Source: DATCKG01 sp036562385 (GTDB lineage Bacteria > Bacillota > Sulfobacillia > Symbiobacteriales > Symbiobacteriaceae). From it: a stretch of 18,537 bases of DNA. Under the pieces are notes generated by a model. It was not told the origin of the DNA, did no database searches, and saw only the letters and a program-made list of their open reading frames with translations. Shown piece after piece: positions 1 through 6,901 of the stretch. The position numbers were made by a program, and so were the translations under genes. The stretch spans positions 1 to 18,537 of the forward strand of contig DATCKG010000007.1 in NCBI GenBank assembly GCA_036562385.1. The letters are read 5' to 3'. How positions within the stretch are numbered: position 1 is the stretch's first letter; every line of letters begins with the position of its first letter.

Positions 1-70
1 GATAGGCCGGGAGTGGAAGCGGGGTGACCCGTGAAGCGGACCGGTACTAATTGGCCGAGGGCTTGACCTC
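1..70 (+). rRNA. rrl: 23S rRNA, 3' end (partial)
   Basis: The first ~70 bases match the conserved 3' terminus of bacterial 23S rRNA: the segment GGACCGGTACTAATTGGCCG followed by AGGGCTTGACC is the usual last helix strand (compare CGATACTAAT...GAGGACTTAACC in Bacillus). The gene begins outside the window. The exact mature end, about 68-70, is set by homology to the family and not by direct evidence. A ~55-nt spacer without a tRNA gene separates it from 5S. Confidence 0.93.
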
Positions 71-125
71 AAGAGGGAAGCTTTGCGAAGCCACTGTGCG
101 GTTTTGAGGGTGTGAGACCCAAACA

Positions 126-242
<117 letters not shown>

Positions 243-251
243 TGTTTTCTG

Positions 252-289
252 AAAGGCCATCGCCTTGGCGATGGCCTTTCGCTTTTTTC
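252..289 (+). terminator. Rho-independent terminator of the 23S-5S operon
   Basis: A perfect stem, AAAGGCCATCG (252-262) with CGATGGCCTTT (269-279) and a 6-nt loop, is followed by CGC and a run of six T at 283-288. It lies directly after the 5S precursor stem. On the minus strand the stem lacks a U-run, so it is unlikely to terminate the converging sigma operon whose last stop codon is at 290-292. Confidence 0.92.
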
Positions 290-484
290 TTACCGCCGCC
301 GCCGGACCACCATCAGCCAGTAGAGCAGGCTGGGGATCGGAAACTGGATGAGCCCCAGCAGCCCCCAAAGCCAGGCTCGGGCCCCCCGCCGGCGGCTGTC
401 CAGGAAGAGGTAGACTCCCTGGATGCCAAGCAGCATGCCGACCAGTATCCAGGCCCACCATGGTACTGCGCGGGGGTCATTCAC
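290..484 (-). CDS. Small two-helix membrane protein, YxlE/PLDc_N-like, putative anti-sigma component
   Basis: A 64-residue protein with a GTG start. It has two hydrophobic segments (about residues 9-28 and 38-60) joined by a basic stretch (DSRRRGAR) and ends in RRRR, consistent with an inner-membrane hairpin with cytoplasmic positive charges. The pattern (helix, FLDSRRRG, helix containing PIPSLLYW) resembles the short PLDc_N-type membrane proteins that include Bacillus YxlD/YxlE, which help restrain sigma-Y. It is the last gene of the minus-strand operon and overlaps the preceding anti-sigma-like gene by 8 nt (GTGAATGA), suggesting translational coupling. The family assignment is from pattern and context. 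A structural role next to the ABC permease is the alternative. Confidence 0.7.
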   Translation of the reverse strand: MNDPRAVPWWAWILVGMLLGIQGVYLFLDSRRRGARAWLWGLLGLIQFPIPSLLYWLMVVRRRR

Positions 485-806
485 GGCTGATCCACCTCCC
501 CTCGGTTTGCCACACGGCGGCTCCGATGGTCAGCCCAACCGCCAGCACGCCCTGCGTGACGAGATAATAAAGCGGGAACTGCAGCATGGCCCACAGGCCG
601 CCGGAGAGGATCAGTGCCGCGACGGCCAGGAACCGCATCAAATCGCGCAAGAGTTCCTGCCGCTGTGCCTGCTGTACGTTGTGCACCAGCATGAGGAGCG
701 CGCCCAGATCGGGAGGGCTCTCCTCATCCACCGGGGCCGAGAGGCGATCCAATCCTTCGTGGAGCATGCGCTCCCATGGCTCTGCAGGCCCATGTCCTTC
801 ACGCAT
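477..806 (-). CDS. Putative anti-sigma factor, YxlC-like (two-TM)
   Basis: A 109-residue protein with an ATG start. The first ~55 residues are polar and acidic with a helical stretch (LGALLMLVHNVQQAQRQELLRDL split over residues 35-56), followed by two membrane helices at about 57-76 and 79-98. A cytoplasmic helix before a membrane hairpin is the layout of YxlC (DUF5345-type), the anti-sigma factor of Bacillus sigma-Y. The start overlaps the end of the sigma gene by 8 nt (ATGCGTGA), so sigma and partner are probably made in a coupled ratio. No ZAS zinc motif (HxxxCxxC) is present, so it is not a classical zinc anti-sigma. The gene and topology are clear. The anti-sigma role is inferred from position and architecture. 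Confidence 0.75.
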   Translation of the reverse strand: MREGHGPAEPWERMLHEGLDRLSAPVDEESPPDLGALLMLVHNVQQAQRQELLRDLMRFLAVAALILSGGLWAMLQFPLYYLVTQGVLAVGLTIGAAVWQTEGRWISRE

Positions 807-1320
807 GATCCTGGTCCAGCCCCTTTCGTAGCGTGCGCACGGCGTTGAAGATGCGTGACTTTACCGTACCTACCGGGATCTCCATCCACTCCGCGATCTC
901 CTCATACGTGTAGCCGTAATAATGTTTCAGAACCACTGGCAAAGCGATCTCTCGGGGCAGCGCCTGCAACTGCGCCATTAGCCTGCGTACCTCCGGCGCC
1001 AGATCCGACCGTTCCAGCAGCAGCTCCTCGCCGGCCCGTACCTGCAACTGCCGTTCCCGCCTTTGCTGCCGGAGCCAGTCCAGGTATTGACGGGTGGCGA
1101 TGGCGAACAGCCACGTGCTGAAACGGGCGCGTCCCTCGAACTGTCCGATGCGCTGAATGGCACGGACCATGGTCTCTTGTGTCAGGTCTTCCGCCAGGTT
1201 CCGGTCGAACGTGATGGTGACGAGGTATTTCTTGACCGGCAAGTAGTACTGCTGCAGCAGGCGAGCCAGAGCGGTCTGGTCGCCGCGCTGGGCCTGCCGG
1301 ATCAGGTCGGCGTCATCCAA
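799..1320 (-). CDS. sigY: ECF sigma factor, SigY-like
   Basis: A 173-residue ECF (group 4) sigma factor that directs RNA polymerase to stress promoters. Region 2 contains AEDLTQETMVRAIQRI and FSTWLFAIATRQYLDWLR. Region 4 is LPREIALPVVLKHYYGYTYE followed by EIAEWMEIPVGTVKSRIFNA, a typical helix-turn-helix for -35 recognition. No extra domains are present. I prefer the TTG at 1320 because AGGTGA ends 5 nt upstream and the resulting protein starts MDDADLIRQAQRGD, as ECF proteins usually do. A GTG at 1329 is three codons upstream but lacks its own ribosome binding site. The gene sits between an ABC-2 permease and a YxlC-like protein, the same set as Bacillus sigY-yxlCDEFG but in a different order. 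The SigY subgroup is inferred mainly from this context. Confidence 0.9.
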   Translation of the reverse strand: MDDADLIRQAQRGDQTALARLLQQYYLPVKKYLVTITFDRNLAEDLTQETMVRAIQRIGQFEGRARFSTWLFAIATRQYLDWLRQQRRERQLQVRAGEELLLERSDLAPEVRRLMAQLQALPREIALPVVLKHYYGYTYEEIAEWMEIPVGTVKSRIFNAVRTLRKGLDQDHA

Positions 1321-1356
1321 GGGCTTCACCTGCCAGGCGAGGAAATCGGTTCGGGC

Positions 1357-2193
1357 TTAGCGGACCTGGCTCGCAAACAGTTGGTTCCGGTTCAGGTGGC
1401 GCAGCACCTGTCGCAGGAGCAGCACATCGATGGCAGCCACCACGAGGCCCACAACGGTTACCACCATGGCGCTGAGCACCAGCACGCCGGTCACCTGCCC
1501 TGCCACCAGAAGCAGGATCGGCAGCACCACTGTACCGCCCAGCTGGTAGGCCGCCTGGAAGGTAGCCACCCGGGCGCTGATAAACACGTTGGCGAGGATG
1601 GCCAGCAGCGACACGGCGGGAATCACCAGGAGCATCAGGGGCAACCAGTTTACCTGGGGGAACATGATCCGGTGAAAGAGCGGCCAGGCAGCCAGGTTCA
1701 CCGAGAGCGCACAGAGCAGGAACGTGACCAGCGAGACGACCACCGCGGGCACGAACGCGGCCAGCACCTTGCCGGCGAAAAGGGACCACATGTCCACCGG
1801 GGCAAAAAGCAGCGTCTCCAGAGTGCCGCGCTCCTTCTCGCCGGCAAACGAGTCGGCGGAGATGACCGAGGCGGTCATGAGCGGGATGATGAGGAACAAA
1901 GGCGCCAGCAGGTAGTTTGCACTCAGGTAGATCAGTTTCTGATCCAGCCGGGTCAGGGTAGGCCATACGGTTCCCAGTTCACCCACGGCTAGCTTGTCCG
2001 CCCACTCCAGGATGACCTGGGTGTTTCCCGTCCATAATGATTGACCTCCGAAGCGAAAGCCCAGCACCAGCCCCAGGGGAAGGCCGACCCCCAGCAGCAG
2101 CGGCACGATCAGCATGGGCAGCCAGACCTGCAGATTGCCAGTGATGGACTGGATATCCTTGCGGGCGATGGCCCATACGGCTCTCCTATTCAT
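1357..2193 (-). CDS. ABC-2 type transporter permease (YxlG-like)
   Basis: A 278-residue integral membrane protein, the permease half of an ABC exporter. It starts with a short cytoplasmic helix (NRRAVWAIARKDIQSI), a first membrane helix near residues 24-46, an extracytoplasmic loop of about 50 residues, then helices separated by the conserved ABC-2 coupling motif FAGEKERGTLETLLFAP, and further helices to the end. I chose ATG at 2193 because it overlaps the ATPase stop by 8 nt (ATGAATAG). The open frame extends 22 codons further upstream, but that part lies inside the ATPase gene and is arginine-rich. It corresponds in position and size to YxlG. The exported substrate is unknown. Confidence 0.9.
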   Translation of the reverse strand: MNRRAVWAIARKDIQSITGNLQVWLPMLIVPLLLGVGLPLGLVLGFRFGGQSLWTGNTQVILEWADKLAVGELGTVWPTLTRLDQKLIYLSANYLLAPLFLIIPLMTASVISADSFAGEKERGTLETLLFAPVDMWSLFAGKVLAAFVPAVVVSLVTFLLCALSVNLAAWPLFHRIMFPQVNWLPLMLLVIPAVSLLAILANVFISARVATFQAAYQLGGTVVLPILLLVAGQVTGVLVLSAMVVTVVGLVVAAIDVLLLRQVLRHLNRNQLFASQVR

Positions 2194-3106
2194 CCGCCGC
2201 CGTACCCTCCTTGATCCTGAAGTAAAGCGTCTCCAGGTCGCACTCCACCGGTACTGCACGGTAGACAGCCGCCTCCTGTGTAAGGCGGCGGAGCAGGCGG
2301 GGGATGTGGCTTCGGTCGGGGAGGGTGAAGGCGATGCGTCCCGGCCCCACCTGGCGGGCAGGGATGCCGTGATACTGCCCGTCTGACAGCACCAAGTCTG
2401 TCTCTACCTCAAGGGTCACGCCGGGGAAGTGGCGGGCCTCCAGTTCGGCCAGACTCCCCTGCTCCACCACTTTGCCTCCGTGGAGGAACAAGTACCGGTG
2501 ACAGACCCGCTGCAGCTGTTGCAGCAGGTGTGAGCAAATCAGTACCGTCGTGCCGTCCCGTTCGTTGAGCTGCCGGATGTAGTCCAACACCATGCGGATG
2601 CCTTCGGGGTCGAGGCCGTTGGTCGGTTCGTCCAGGAAGAGCACAGCGGGGCGGTGCAGCAGTGCCTTGGCGATGCCCAATCGCTTCTTCATACCCGTGG
2701 AGTAGGTGCCCACCTTGCGGTCGGCCACCTCCGCGAGGCCAAATTCGGCCAGCAGGGCATCGGCGCGGTCTGGCTCGTCCACGCCGTAGAGATCCGCGAA
2801 AAAGCGGAGGTTCTGCCGGCCGGTCAGATGGGGGTAGAGCCCGGCCGACTCCGTCAGCACACCCGACATGCGGCGCACGGCTTCGCCATCGATCCGGGGG
2901 TCGTACCCGCCCACGCTGATGTCACCGGCATCGGGGCTGATGACGCCGTTGAGGAGGCGCACGGTGGTCGTCTTGCCGGATCCGTTGGGGCCGATCAACC
3001 CCACGATCTCGCCGCGGTCGATGGAAAAGCTCAGGTCCCGCAGCACCGGCCGTTCCGAAAACTTCTTGGAGACGTGGTTGACTTCAATAAAAGGCTTCCT
3101 TTTCAC
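2186..3106 (-). CDS. ABC transporter ATP-binding protein (YxlF-like)
   Basis: The nucleotide-binding subunit that powers the ABC-2 permease encoded next to it. It has Walker A GPNGSGKT (about residue 40), an atypical Q-loop region (GVLTESAGLYPHLT), the signature YSTGMKKR in place of LSGGQ, Walker B LFLDEPTNGLDP and switch histidine in ICSHLL. These features fit the DrrA/CcmA-like exporter ATPases. A C-terminal ~90-residue extension follows the core domain. The start is ambiguous: GTG 3115, ATG 3112 or GTG 3106. I prefer 3106 because AGGTGA (3117-3112) then sits 5 nt before it, the same spacing seen at the sigma gene. First gene of the operon, directly behind a candidate ECF promoter. Confidence 0.92.
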   Translation of the reverse strand: MKRKPFIEVNHVSKKFSERPVLRDLSFSIDRGEIVGLIGPNGSGKTTTVRLLNGVISPDAGDISVGGYDPRIDGEAVRRMSGVLTESAGLYPHLTGRQNLRFFADLYGVDEPDRADALLAEFGLAEVADRKVGTYSTGMKKRLGIAKALLHRPAVLFLDEPTNGLDPEGIRMVLDYIRQLNERDGTTVLICSHLLQQLQRVCHRYLFLHGGKVVEQGSLAELEARHFPGVTLEVETDLVLSDGQYHGIPARQVGPGRIAFTLPDRSHIPRLLRRLTQEAAVYRAVPVECDLETLYFRIKEGTAADE

Positions 3107-3125
3107 GTGCATCACCTGCCGGTCC

Positions 3126-3151
3126 GACGTCTCGCGGGGGTGAAAAGTTCA
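3126..3151 (-). promoter_or_regulatory. Candidate ECF-sigma promoter of the sigY-like operon
   Basis: On the minus strand TGAACT (3151-3146) is followed after 16 nt by CGTC (3129-3126). This is the classical ECF layout of an AAC-containing -35 and a CGTC -10, and it is close to the sigma-Y promoter type. It points at the first gene of the operon. The predicted transcription start near 3119 leaves only a very short leader before the AGGTGA at 3117-3112. The -35 also lies in a small palindrome GTGAACTTTTCAC. Autoregulation by the operon's own sigma factor is inferred. Confidence 0.55.
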
Positions 3152-3408
3152 CAGCGCGGTTCTTTTTTTGAGTGGGCATGGCAAAGGGGCTGGCCCGGGA
3201 GCAGAGCGCTCCCTCGGGACAGCCCCTTGTGCGCGCCCTTCTTTCGGGGCCATCGCGCCAACAGGAGAGGCGCCGCCGAAACCGAATCTGTAAGTAACAC
3301 GAAGCAACTGCCCCCGCCTCCGGGAAGCCGGCAGGAATCGGTCCGGGGGGCGGAGAAACATCGAGGTCCGCGTGACGAAGCAGCAGCCATCGCCAGGGAG
3401 GGGATCGA
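3152..3408. repeat. Divergent intergenic region with a large hairpin (3184-3228)
   Basis: This ~260-nt gap separates the minus-strand sigma operon from dnaD. It holds an imperfect but long inverted repeat: AAGGGGCTGGCCCGGGAGC at 3184-3202 and its near complement at 3208-3228, with a 5-nt loop. Neither strand has a U-run directly after the stem, so it does not look like a normal terminator. A run of seven T at 3163-3169 lies on its left. I see no convincing sigma-A promoter for dnaD in the remainder. The hairpin may shield the divergent genes from each other or be an RNA leader element. Confidence 0.6.
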
Positions 3409-4425
3409 ATGTCTCGGGAGACCGGTGCACTGGGGCAGTTGGAGTTTCTGCAGGCGCTGGTAAAACGGGGATTCGTCCCCATTCCTCGCATGCTCTTCGA
3501 TTACGGCCCCTACCTTGAACTCGATTACGACACCATTGGCAAGATCTTCTCGGTGCTGGCGCTGGTGGGGGACTCCAACGCCGGTGCCTTCGGGGATTAC
3601 ACCATCTCCCGGAAGGAGTATCCCCACGACTTCAACCTGATCCGGAACCTGCTCGCGGACCTGGAGGAGAAGGACCTGGTGCGCTGGGAGGAGGAGCCCG
3701 ACCAGATTGCCTTTTCCTTCATCCCCCTGTACTCCCGGCTGCGGGCACTGTGGGCCCAGGACCGTGAGCGACAGGAGAAGGCAGCCGCGAAGAGCAAGGA
3801 CCCGGCCATCGAGATGGCCGAGCAGCTGTTGGGCCGGCCCCTGTCGGACCGGGAGGTGGCTGACATCTTGGACTGGGTCGACACCTACGGGTTCGGTACC
3901 GACATGGTGAAGGCCGTCATCGACGAGGGGAAGAATCAGGGCGTCCTCCGGATGACCTACCTGAACGGGATCGCCCGTCAGTGGTTTGAAAAGGGCATCA
4001 GGACCCCGGAACAGGCCGCGGCACACGCGGCCCAGTACCGGCAGGCCCTGGCCAAGTACAAGCGCATCATCCGATACCTCGGTCTGGGGAGCCGCCCGCT
4101 GACGCAGGCGGAAATCGATCTGTTGGACAAGTGGACCGAGGAGTGGGGGTTCAGTGAAGAGGTGGTGATACGGGCGGCCGAGGCCGCCACCGGCCGAAGC
4201 AATCCCCTTCAATATATGAACCGGGTGCTGGAATCCTGGCGGGCCAGCGGTGTGCGCAGCCTTGCCGACGTGGAGCGCCTCCTCGCGGAGCGGAAGAATC
4301 GCCTCAAGAGCGAGGGGAGCAAGACGGCCGGCCGGCGCGCTACCGTGAGCAGCAACGTGCTGCTGCACCGCGAGAAGAAGGATGATGACTTCTATGATCA
4401 TCTCTACAAGAAATTTGGCGAATGA
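3409..4425 (+). CDS. dnaD: DnaD-like replication initiation protein with two DnaD C-terminal domains
   Basis: A 338-residue protein. Residues ~15-105 form a winged-helix-like N-domain (DYDTIGKIFSVLALVGD, then NLIRNLLADLEEKDLVRWEE). Residues ~133-198 are a DnaB_2/DnaD C-terminal domain (LLGRPLSDREVADILDWVDT ending in TYLNGIARQWFEKGI, the YxxxIaxxW pattern). A second copy follows at ~220-285 (GSRPLTQAEIDLLDKWTEEW ending in PLQYMNRVLESW). The C-terminus is charged (KKDDDFYDHLYKKFGE). In Firmicutes DnaD and DnaB load the replicative helicase at the origin. Two tandem C-domains resemble Bacillus DnaB or clostridial DnaD-type proteins. ATG at 3409 follows a purine-rich AGGGAGGGGAT. The end overlaps the helicase loader gene by up to 44 nt, so the two act together. 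The symbol is by domain; it may be the functional DnaB equivalent. Confidence 0.9.
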   Translation: MSRETGALGQLEFLQALVKRGFVPIPRMLFDYGPYLELDYDTIGKIFSVLALVGDSNAGAFGDYTISRKEYPHDFNLIRNLLADLEEKDLVRWEEEPDQIAFSFIPLYSRLRALWAQDRERQEKAAAKSKDPAIEMAEQLLGRPLSDREVADILDWVDTYGFGTDMVKAVIDEGKNQGVLRMTYLNGIARQWFEKGIRTPEQAAAHAAQYRQALAKYKRIIRYLGLGSRPLTQAEIDLLDKWTEEWGFSEEVVIRAAEAATGRSNPLQYMNRVLESWRASGVRSLADVERLLAERKNRLKSEGSKTAGRRATVSSNVLLHREKKDDDFYDHLYKKFGE

Positions 4426-5410
4426 GCGGGCCCGGCGGCGAGAGGCCCGGATCCGGCAGTTGGAGCAGGAGCGGGATGCCCGGGAGGCCGCGATCTTTGC
4501 CCGCATTCCCCGCCTGGCCGAGATCAAGCGGGAAAAGGCGGAAATCGGTCTCGACCTGGCCCGGCTGCTGCTGGGTAAGCCCACCCGCTACGGCCGGACC
4601 GTGGCCGAACTGCAGGAGCGGGCCCGGCAGTTGGATGCCGAATGGGAGGAACTGCTCCGGCGCCATCACGTGGATCCGCACGATCTGGAGGTTTGGTGGG
4701 ACTGTCCCCACTGCAAGAATACAGGGTGGCTCCCGCCGGAATTTGACGGGGACAGGGTCGTCCGGCCGGCCCGGAAGTGTGCGTGCCTGATCCAGGAGGA
4801 GATCGAGGACCTGTACCGGGCCGCCGGGATTACGGGGCCGCTGCGGGAGCAGACGTTTGAGCGCTTTGACCTGACGGTTTACCCGCCCCAGGACCGTGAC
4901 CACATGGCAAAGGTGCTGGAAGTCTGCCAGGACTTTGCGCGGCGGGTCGCGGAAGGCACCCAGGAGGAGAGCCTGCTGCTTACCGGCGACGTGGGCCGGG
5001 GCAAGACCTTCCTGGCCTCCGCCATCGCCAATGTGGCGCTGGCGGCCCGCCGCTCGGTGGTCTACTTCACCTTCGCGGAGTTTCTGGATCTGCTTCGCCT
5101 GGCCAAGGTGGAGAGCAACGAAGAGTATATGGAGGGCGTCCAGCGACTGCTGGATGCGGATCTGATCATCCTGGACGACCTGGGCGCCGAGAAGGTGACC
5201 GATTTCGTCATCCAAGAGCTGTTCACGATCATCAATCACCGGATGACTCGCAAGCGCCCCATGGTGATCTCCACCAACCTGACCGCCGCCGAGATTGAGC
5301 AATTTTACGGAGAGCGGATCGCCTCCCGGCTGCTGTACGCCACCAAGTTCGTGCCGCTGCGGGGCGAGGATGTCCGGCTGGTTCTTTACCGGCGGCGGAC
5401 CGGAAGGTGA
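4382..5410 (+). CDS. dnaI: DnaC/DnaI-type replicative helicase loader, AAA+ ATPase
   Basis: An up to 342-residue AAA+ protein that delivers the replicative helicase to origin DNA. The N-terminal ~100 residues are a basic coiled coil (RARRREARIRQLEQERD, then FARIPRLAEIKREKAEIGLD), followed by a zinc-ribbon-like set C108, C111, C133 and C135 (CPHC...CAC). The ATPase domain has Walker A GDVGRGKT (202-209), Walker B LIILDDLG (261-268), sensor-1 STN (297-299) and an arginine-finger-like SR (315-316). Start codons at 4382, 4385 and 4394 are all in frame and all lie inside the dnaD-like gene; AGAAGG at 4376-4381 is the nearest ribosome binding site and does not clearly decide between them. The zinc cysteines and partner gene match clostridial DnaC/DnaI. 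Confidence 0.93.
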   Translation: MMTSMIISTRNLANERARRREARIRQLEQERDAREAAIFARIPRLAEIKREKAEIGLDLARLLLGKPTRYGRTVAELQERARQLDAEWEELLRRHHVDPHDLEVWWDCPHCKNTGWLPPEFDGDRVVRPARKCACLIQEEIEDLYRAAGITGPLREQTFERFDLTVYPPQDRDHMAKVLEVCQDFARRVAEGTQEESLLLTGDVGRGKTFLASAIANVALAARRSVVYFTFAEFLDLLRLAKVESNEEYMEGVQRLLDADLIILDDLGAEKVTDFVIQELFTIINHRMTRKRPMVISTNLTAAEIEQFYGERIASRLLYATKFVPLRGEDVRLVLYRRRTGR

Positions 5411-5422
5411 TCGCAAGAACCG

Positions 5423-6901
5423 TTGGGCGCAAGATTCGAAAAGGGGAAGAGTCGCCACTTGTCGAAGAACTTTGGTGAATGCGGAAGCGCCACGCAGCCG
5501 CTGGATCAGTCCCGGGCCCCGTTGTTTGAGGCCCTGGTGCGATACATGCAGCAGGTCCGTGCCCCCTTTCACGTGCCGGGGCACAAGATGGGAGCGGCGG
5601 CCCCTGACGACCTGCGCCGGTGGCTGGGGGCCGGTGCCCTGCGCATGGATCTGACGGAGGCGCCTGGCCTCGATGACCTGCACGCACCCGAGGGCGTCAT
5701 CGCCGAGGCGCAGGCGCTGGCGGCGGAGGCCTTCGGTGCCGCCCGGACGTTCTTTCTGGTGGGCGGCACCACCGCGGGCCTGCACGGGCTGGTGCTGGCA
5801 GCCTGCCAGCCGGGTGATGTGCTGGCGGTGCCCCGGAACGCCCATCGCTCCGTACTGGGGGCGCTCATCCTCGCGGGCGTGCGCCCGGCCTGGGTCCGGG
5901 TGGCCTATCACGAGGAACTGGACCTGGCGACCCGGGTGGATCAGACCTCCCTGCGGGAGAGTCTGGCGGGAGCGAAGGCGGCGCTGCTCATCCATCCCAG
6001 CTACTACGGGATGGTGGGGGATCTGGCCGCCGAGATCGCCATGGTCCATGAAGCGGGCCTTCCGGTGCTGGTGGACGAAGCGCATGGCACGCACTTCGCG
6101 TTCCACCCGGCACTGCCCCCAAGCGCGCTGGAGTGCGGGGCCGACGGTGTGGTGCAGTCCATGCACAAGACCGGGGGGAGTCTCACCCAGTCCAGCCTGT
6201 GCCACCTGGGCAGGGGGCACCGGCTGGCGGAAAGCCGGGTGCGGGAGATGCTCCGGCTGGTTCAGTCCACAAGCCCTTCCTATCTCTTGATGGCCTCCCT
6301 GGACCTGGCCCGGCGGGACCTCGCCCTGCGGGGGCGCCAGAGGTGGGAGAAGGCCATCGACCTGGCTGTGGCGGCCTCCCGGCGCCTGAACCGGGAGCGG
6401 GGACTGCGGGTCTGGCAGACCGATGACCCCACCAAGTTGCTCATCGATGTAACCGGCAGGGGCCTGACGGGCTTTCAGGCCGCGGAGTGGCTCTGGAGCC
6501 GGGGCGTGGCGGTGGAGGCCGCAGGACTTCGCTTCCTTCTGGCGGTGGTCACGCCCGGGGACACGCCGGAGACCATGGAGACGCTGGTGGCCGCACTGGC
6601 GGCGCTGCCGGAGGGGCCCGGCGCCCCGCCGGCGCCGGAACTGCCGCCGTGGCCGGACGTGGTGCTGCCGCCCCGGGAGGCTTTTCTGGGGCCCAAGGAG
6701 GCGGTACCCCTGGGGGACAGCGTGGGGCGGATCGCCGCGGAGTGGGTCGCTCCGTACCCGCCGGGTATTCCGGTGGTGGCGCCGGGCGAAAGGCTCACCC
6801 TCGATGTGGTACGATACCTACAGGAGGCAGCAAGGGCAGGCTACCACCTGCAGGGGCCTGCGGACTTGCGGCTGAGGACGATTCAGGTGGTCAGGGAGTG
6901 A
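5423..6901 (+). CDS. Orn/Lys/Arg decarboxylase family PLP enzyme (YaaO-like)
   Basis: A cytosolic fold-type I PLP enzyme of 492 residues, probably decarboxylating arginine, lysine or ornithine to feed polyamine synthesis. Diagnostic motifs are FHVPGHKMG (49-57), the PLP phosphate-binding FLVGGTTAG (111-119), VDEAHGTHF with the pyridine-binding aspartate (~218) and SMHKTGG with the Schiff-base lysine K249. The C-terminal domain ends near PPGIPVVAPGERLT, normal for the family. It lies 12 nt after the helicase loader and before tmk, as yaaO does in Bacillus. The start is doubtful: TTG 5423 and TTG 5459 are the only plausible in-frame starts, homologues normally begin about where LDQSRAPLFEALVRYM starts (residue 27), and that position is a CTG. 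Substrate cannot be read from the sequence. Confidence 0.9.
   Translation: MGARFEKGKSRHLSKNFGECGSATQPLDQSRAPLFEALVRYMQQVRAPFHVPGHKMGAAAPDDLRRWLGAGALRMDLTEAPGLDDLHAPEGVIAEAQALAAEAFGAARTFFLVGGTTAGLHGLVLAACQPGDVLAVPRNAHRSVLGALILAGVRPAWVRVAYHEELDLATRVDQTSLRESLAGAKAALLIHPSYYGMVGDLAAEIAMVHEAGLPVLVDEAHGTHFAFHPALPPSALECGADGVVQSMHKTGGSLTQSSLCHLGRGHRLAESRVREMLRLVQSTSPSYLLMASLDLARRDLALRGRQRWEKAIDLAVAASRRLNRERGLRVWQTDDPTKLLIDVTGRGLTGFQAAEWLWSRGVAVEAAGLRFLLAVVTPGDTPETMETLVAALAALPEGPGAPPAPELPPWPDVVLPPREAFLGPKEAVPLGDSVGRIAAEWVAPYPPGIPVVAPGERLTLDVVRYLQEAARAGYHLQGPADLRLRTIQVVRE

Noticed and set aside
71..125. A tRNA gene in the 23S-5S spacer
   Set aside because: The spacer is only ~55 nt and shows no T-loop (GTTCGAATC-like) or cloverleaf pairing.
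252..289. The rRNA terminator as bidirectional, also ending the sigma operon
   Set aside because: On the minus strand the stem is followed by CAGAAAACAG, without a U-run.
1063..1992. + strand open frame across the sigma and permease genes
   Set aside because: Gln/His/Gly-rich shadow of two well-supported minus-strand genes.
3184..3228. Hairpin as an intrinsic terminator
   Set aside because: No U-run follows the stem on either strand, and no gene on either strand ends into it.
4340..6220. Very long open frame on the minus strand opposite the helicase loader and decarboxylase genes
   Set aside because: It is antisense to two genes with clear motifs, has an Arg/Pro/Gly/His-rich composition with no recognisable domain, and arises from few stop codons in GC-rich DNA.
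6487..6897. Upstream extension of the tmk frame by ~137 codons
   Set aside because: It lies wholly inside the decarboxylase gene and is Gly/Arg-rich; thymidylate kinase normally begins just before the P-loop, as at GTG 6898.
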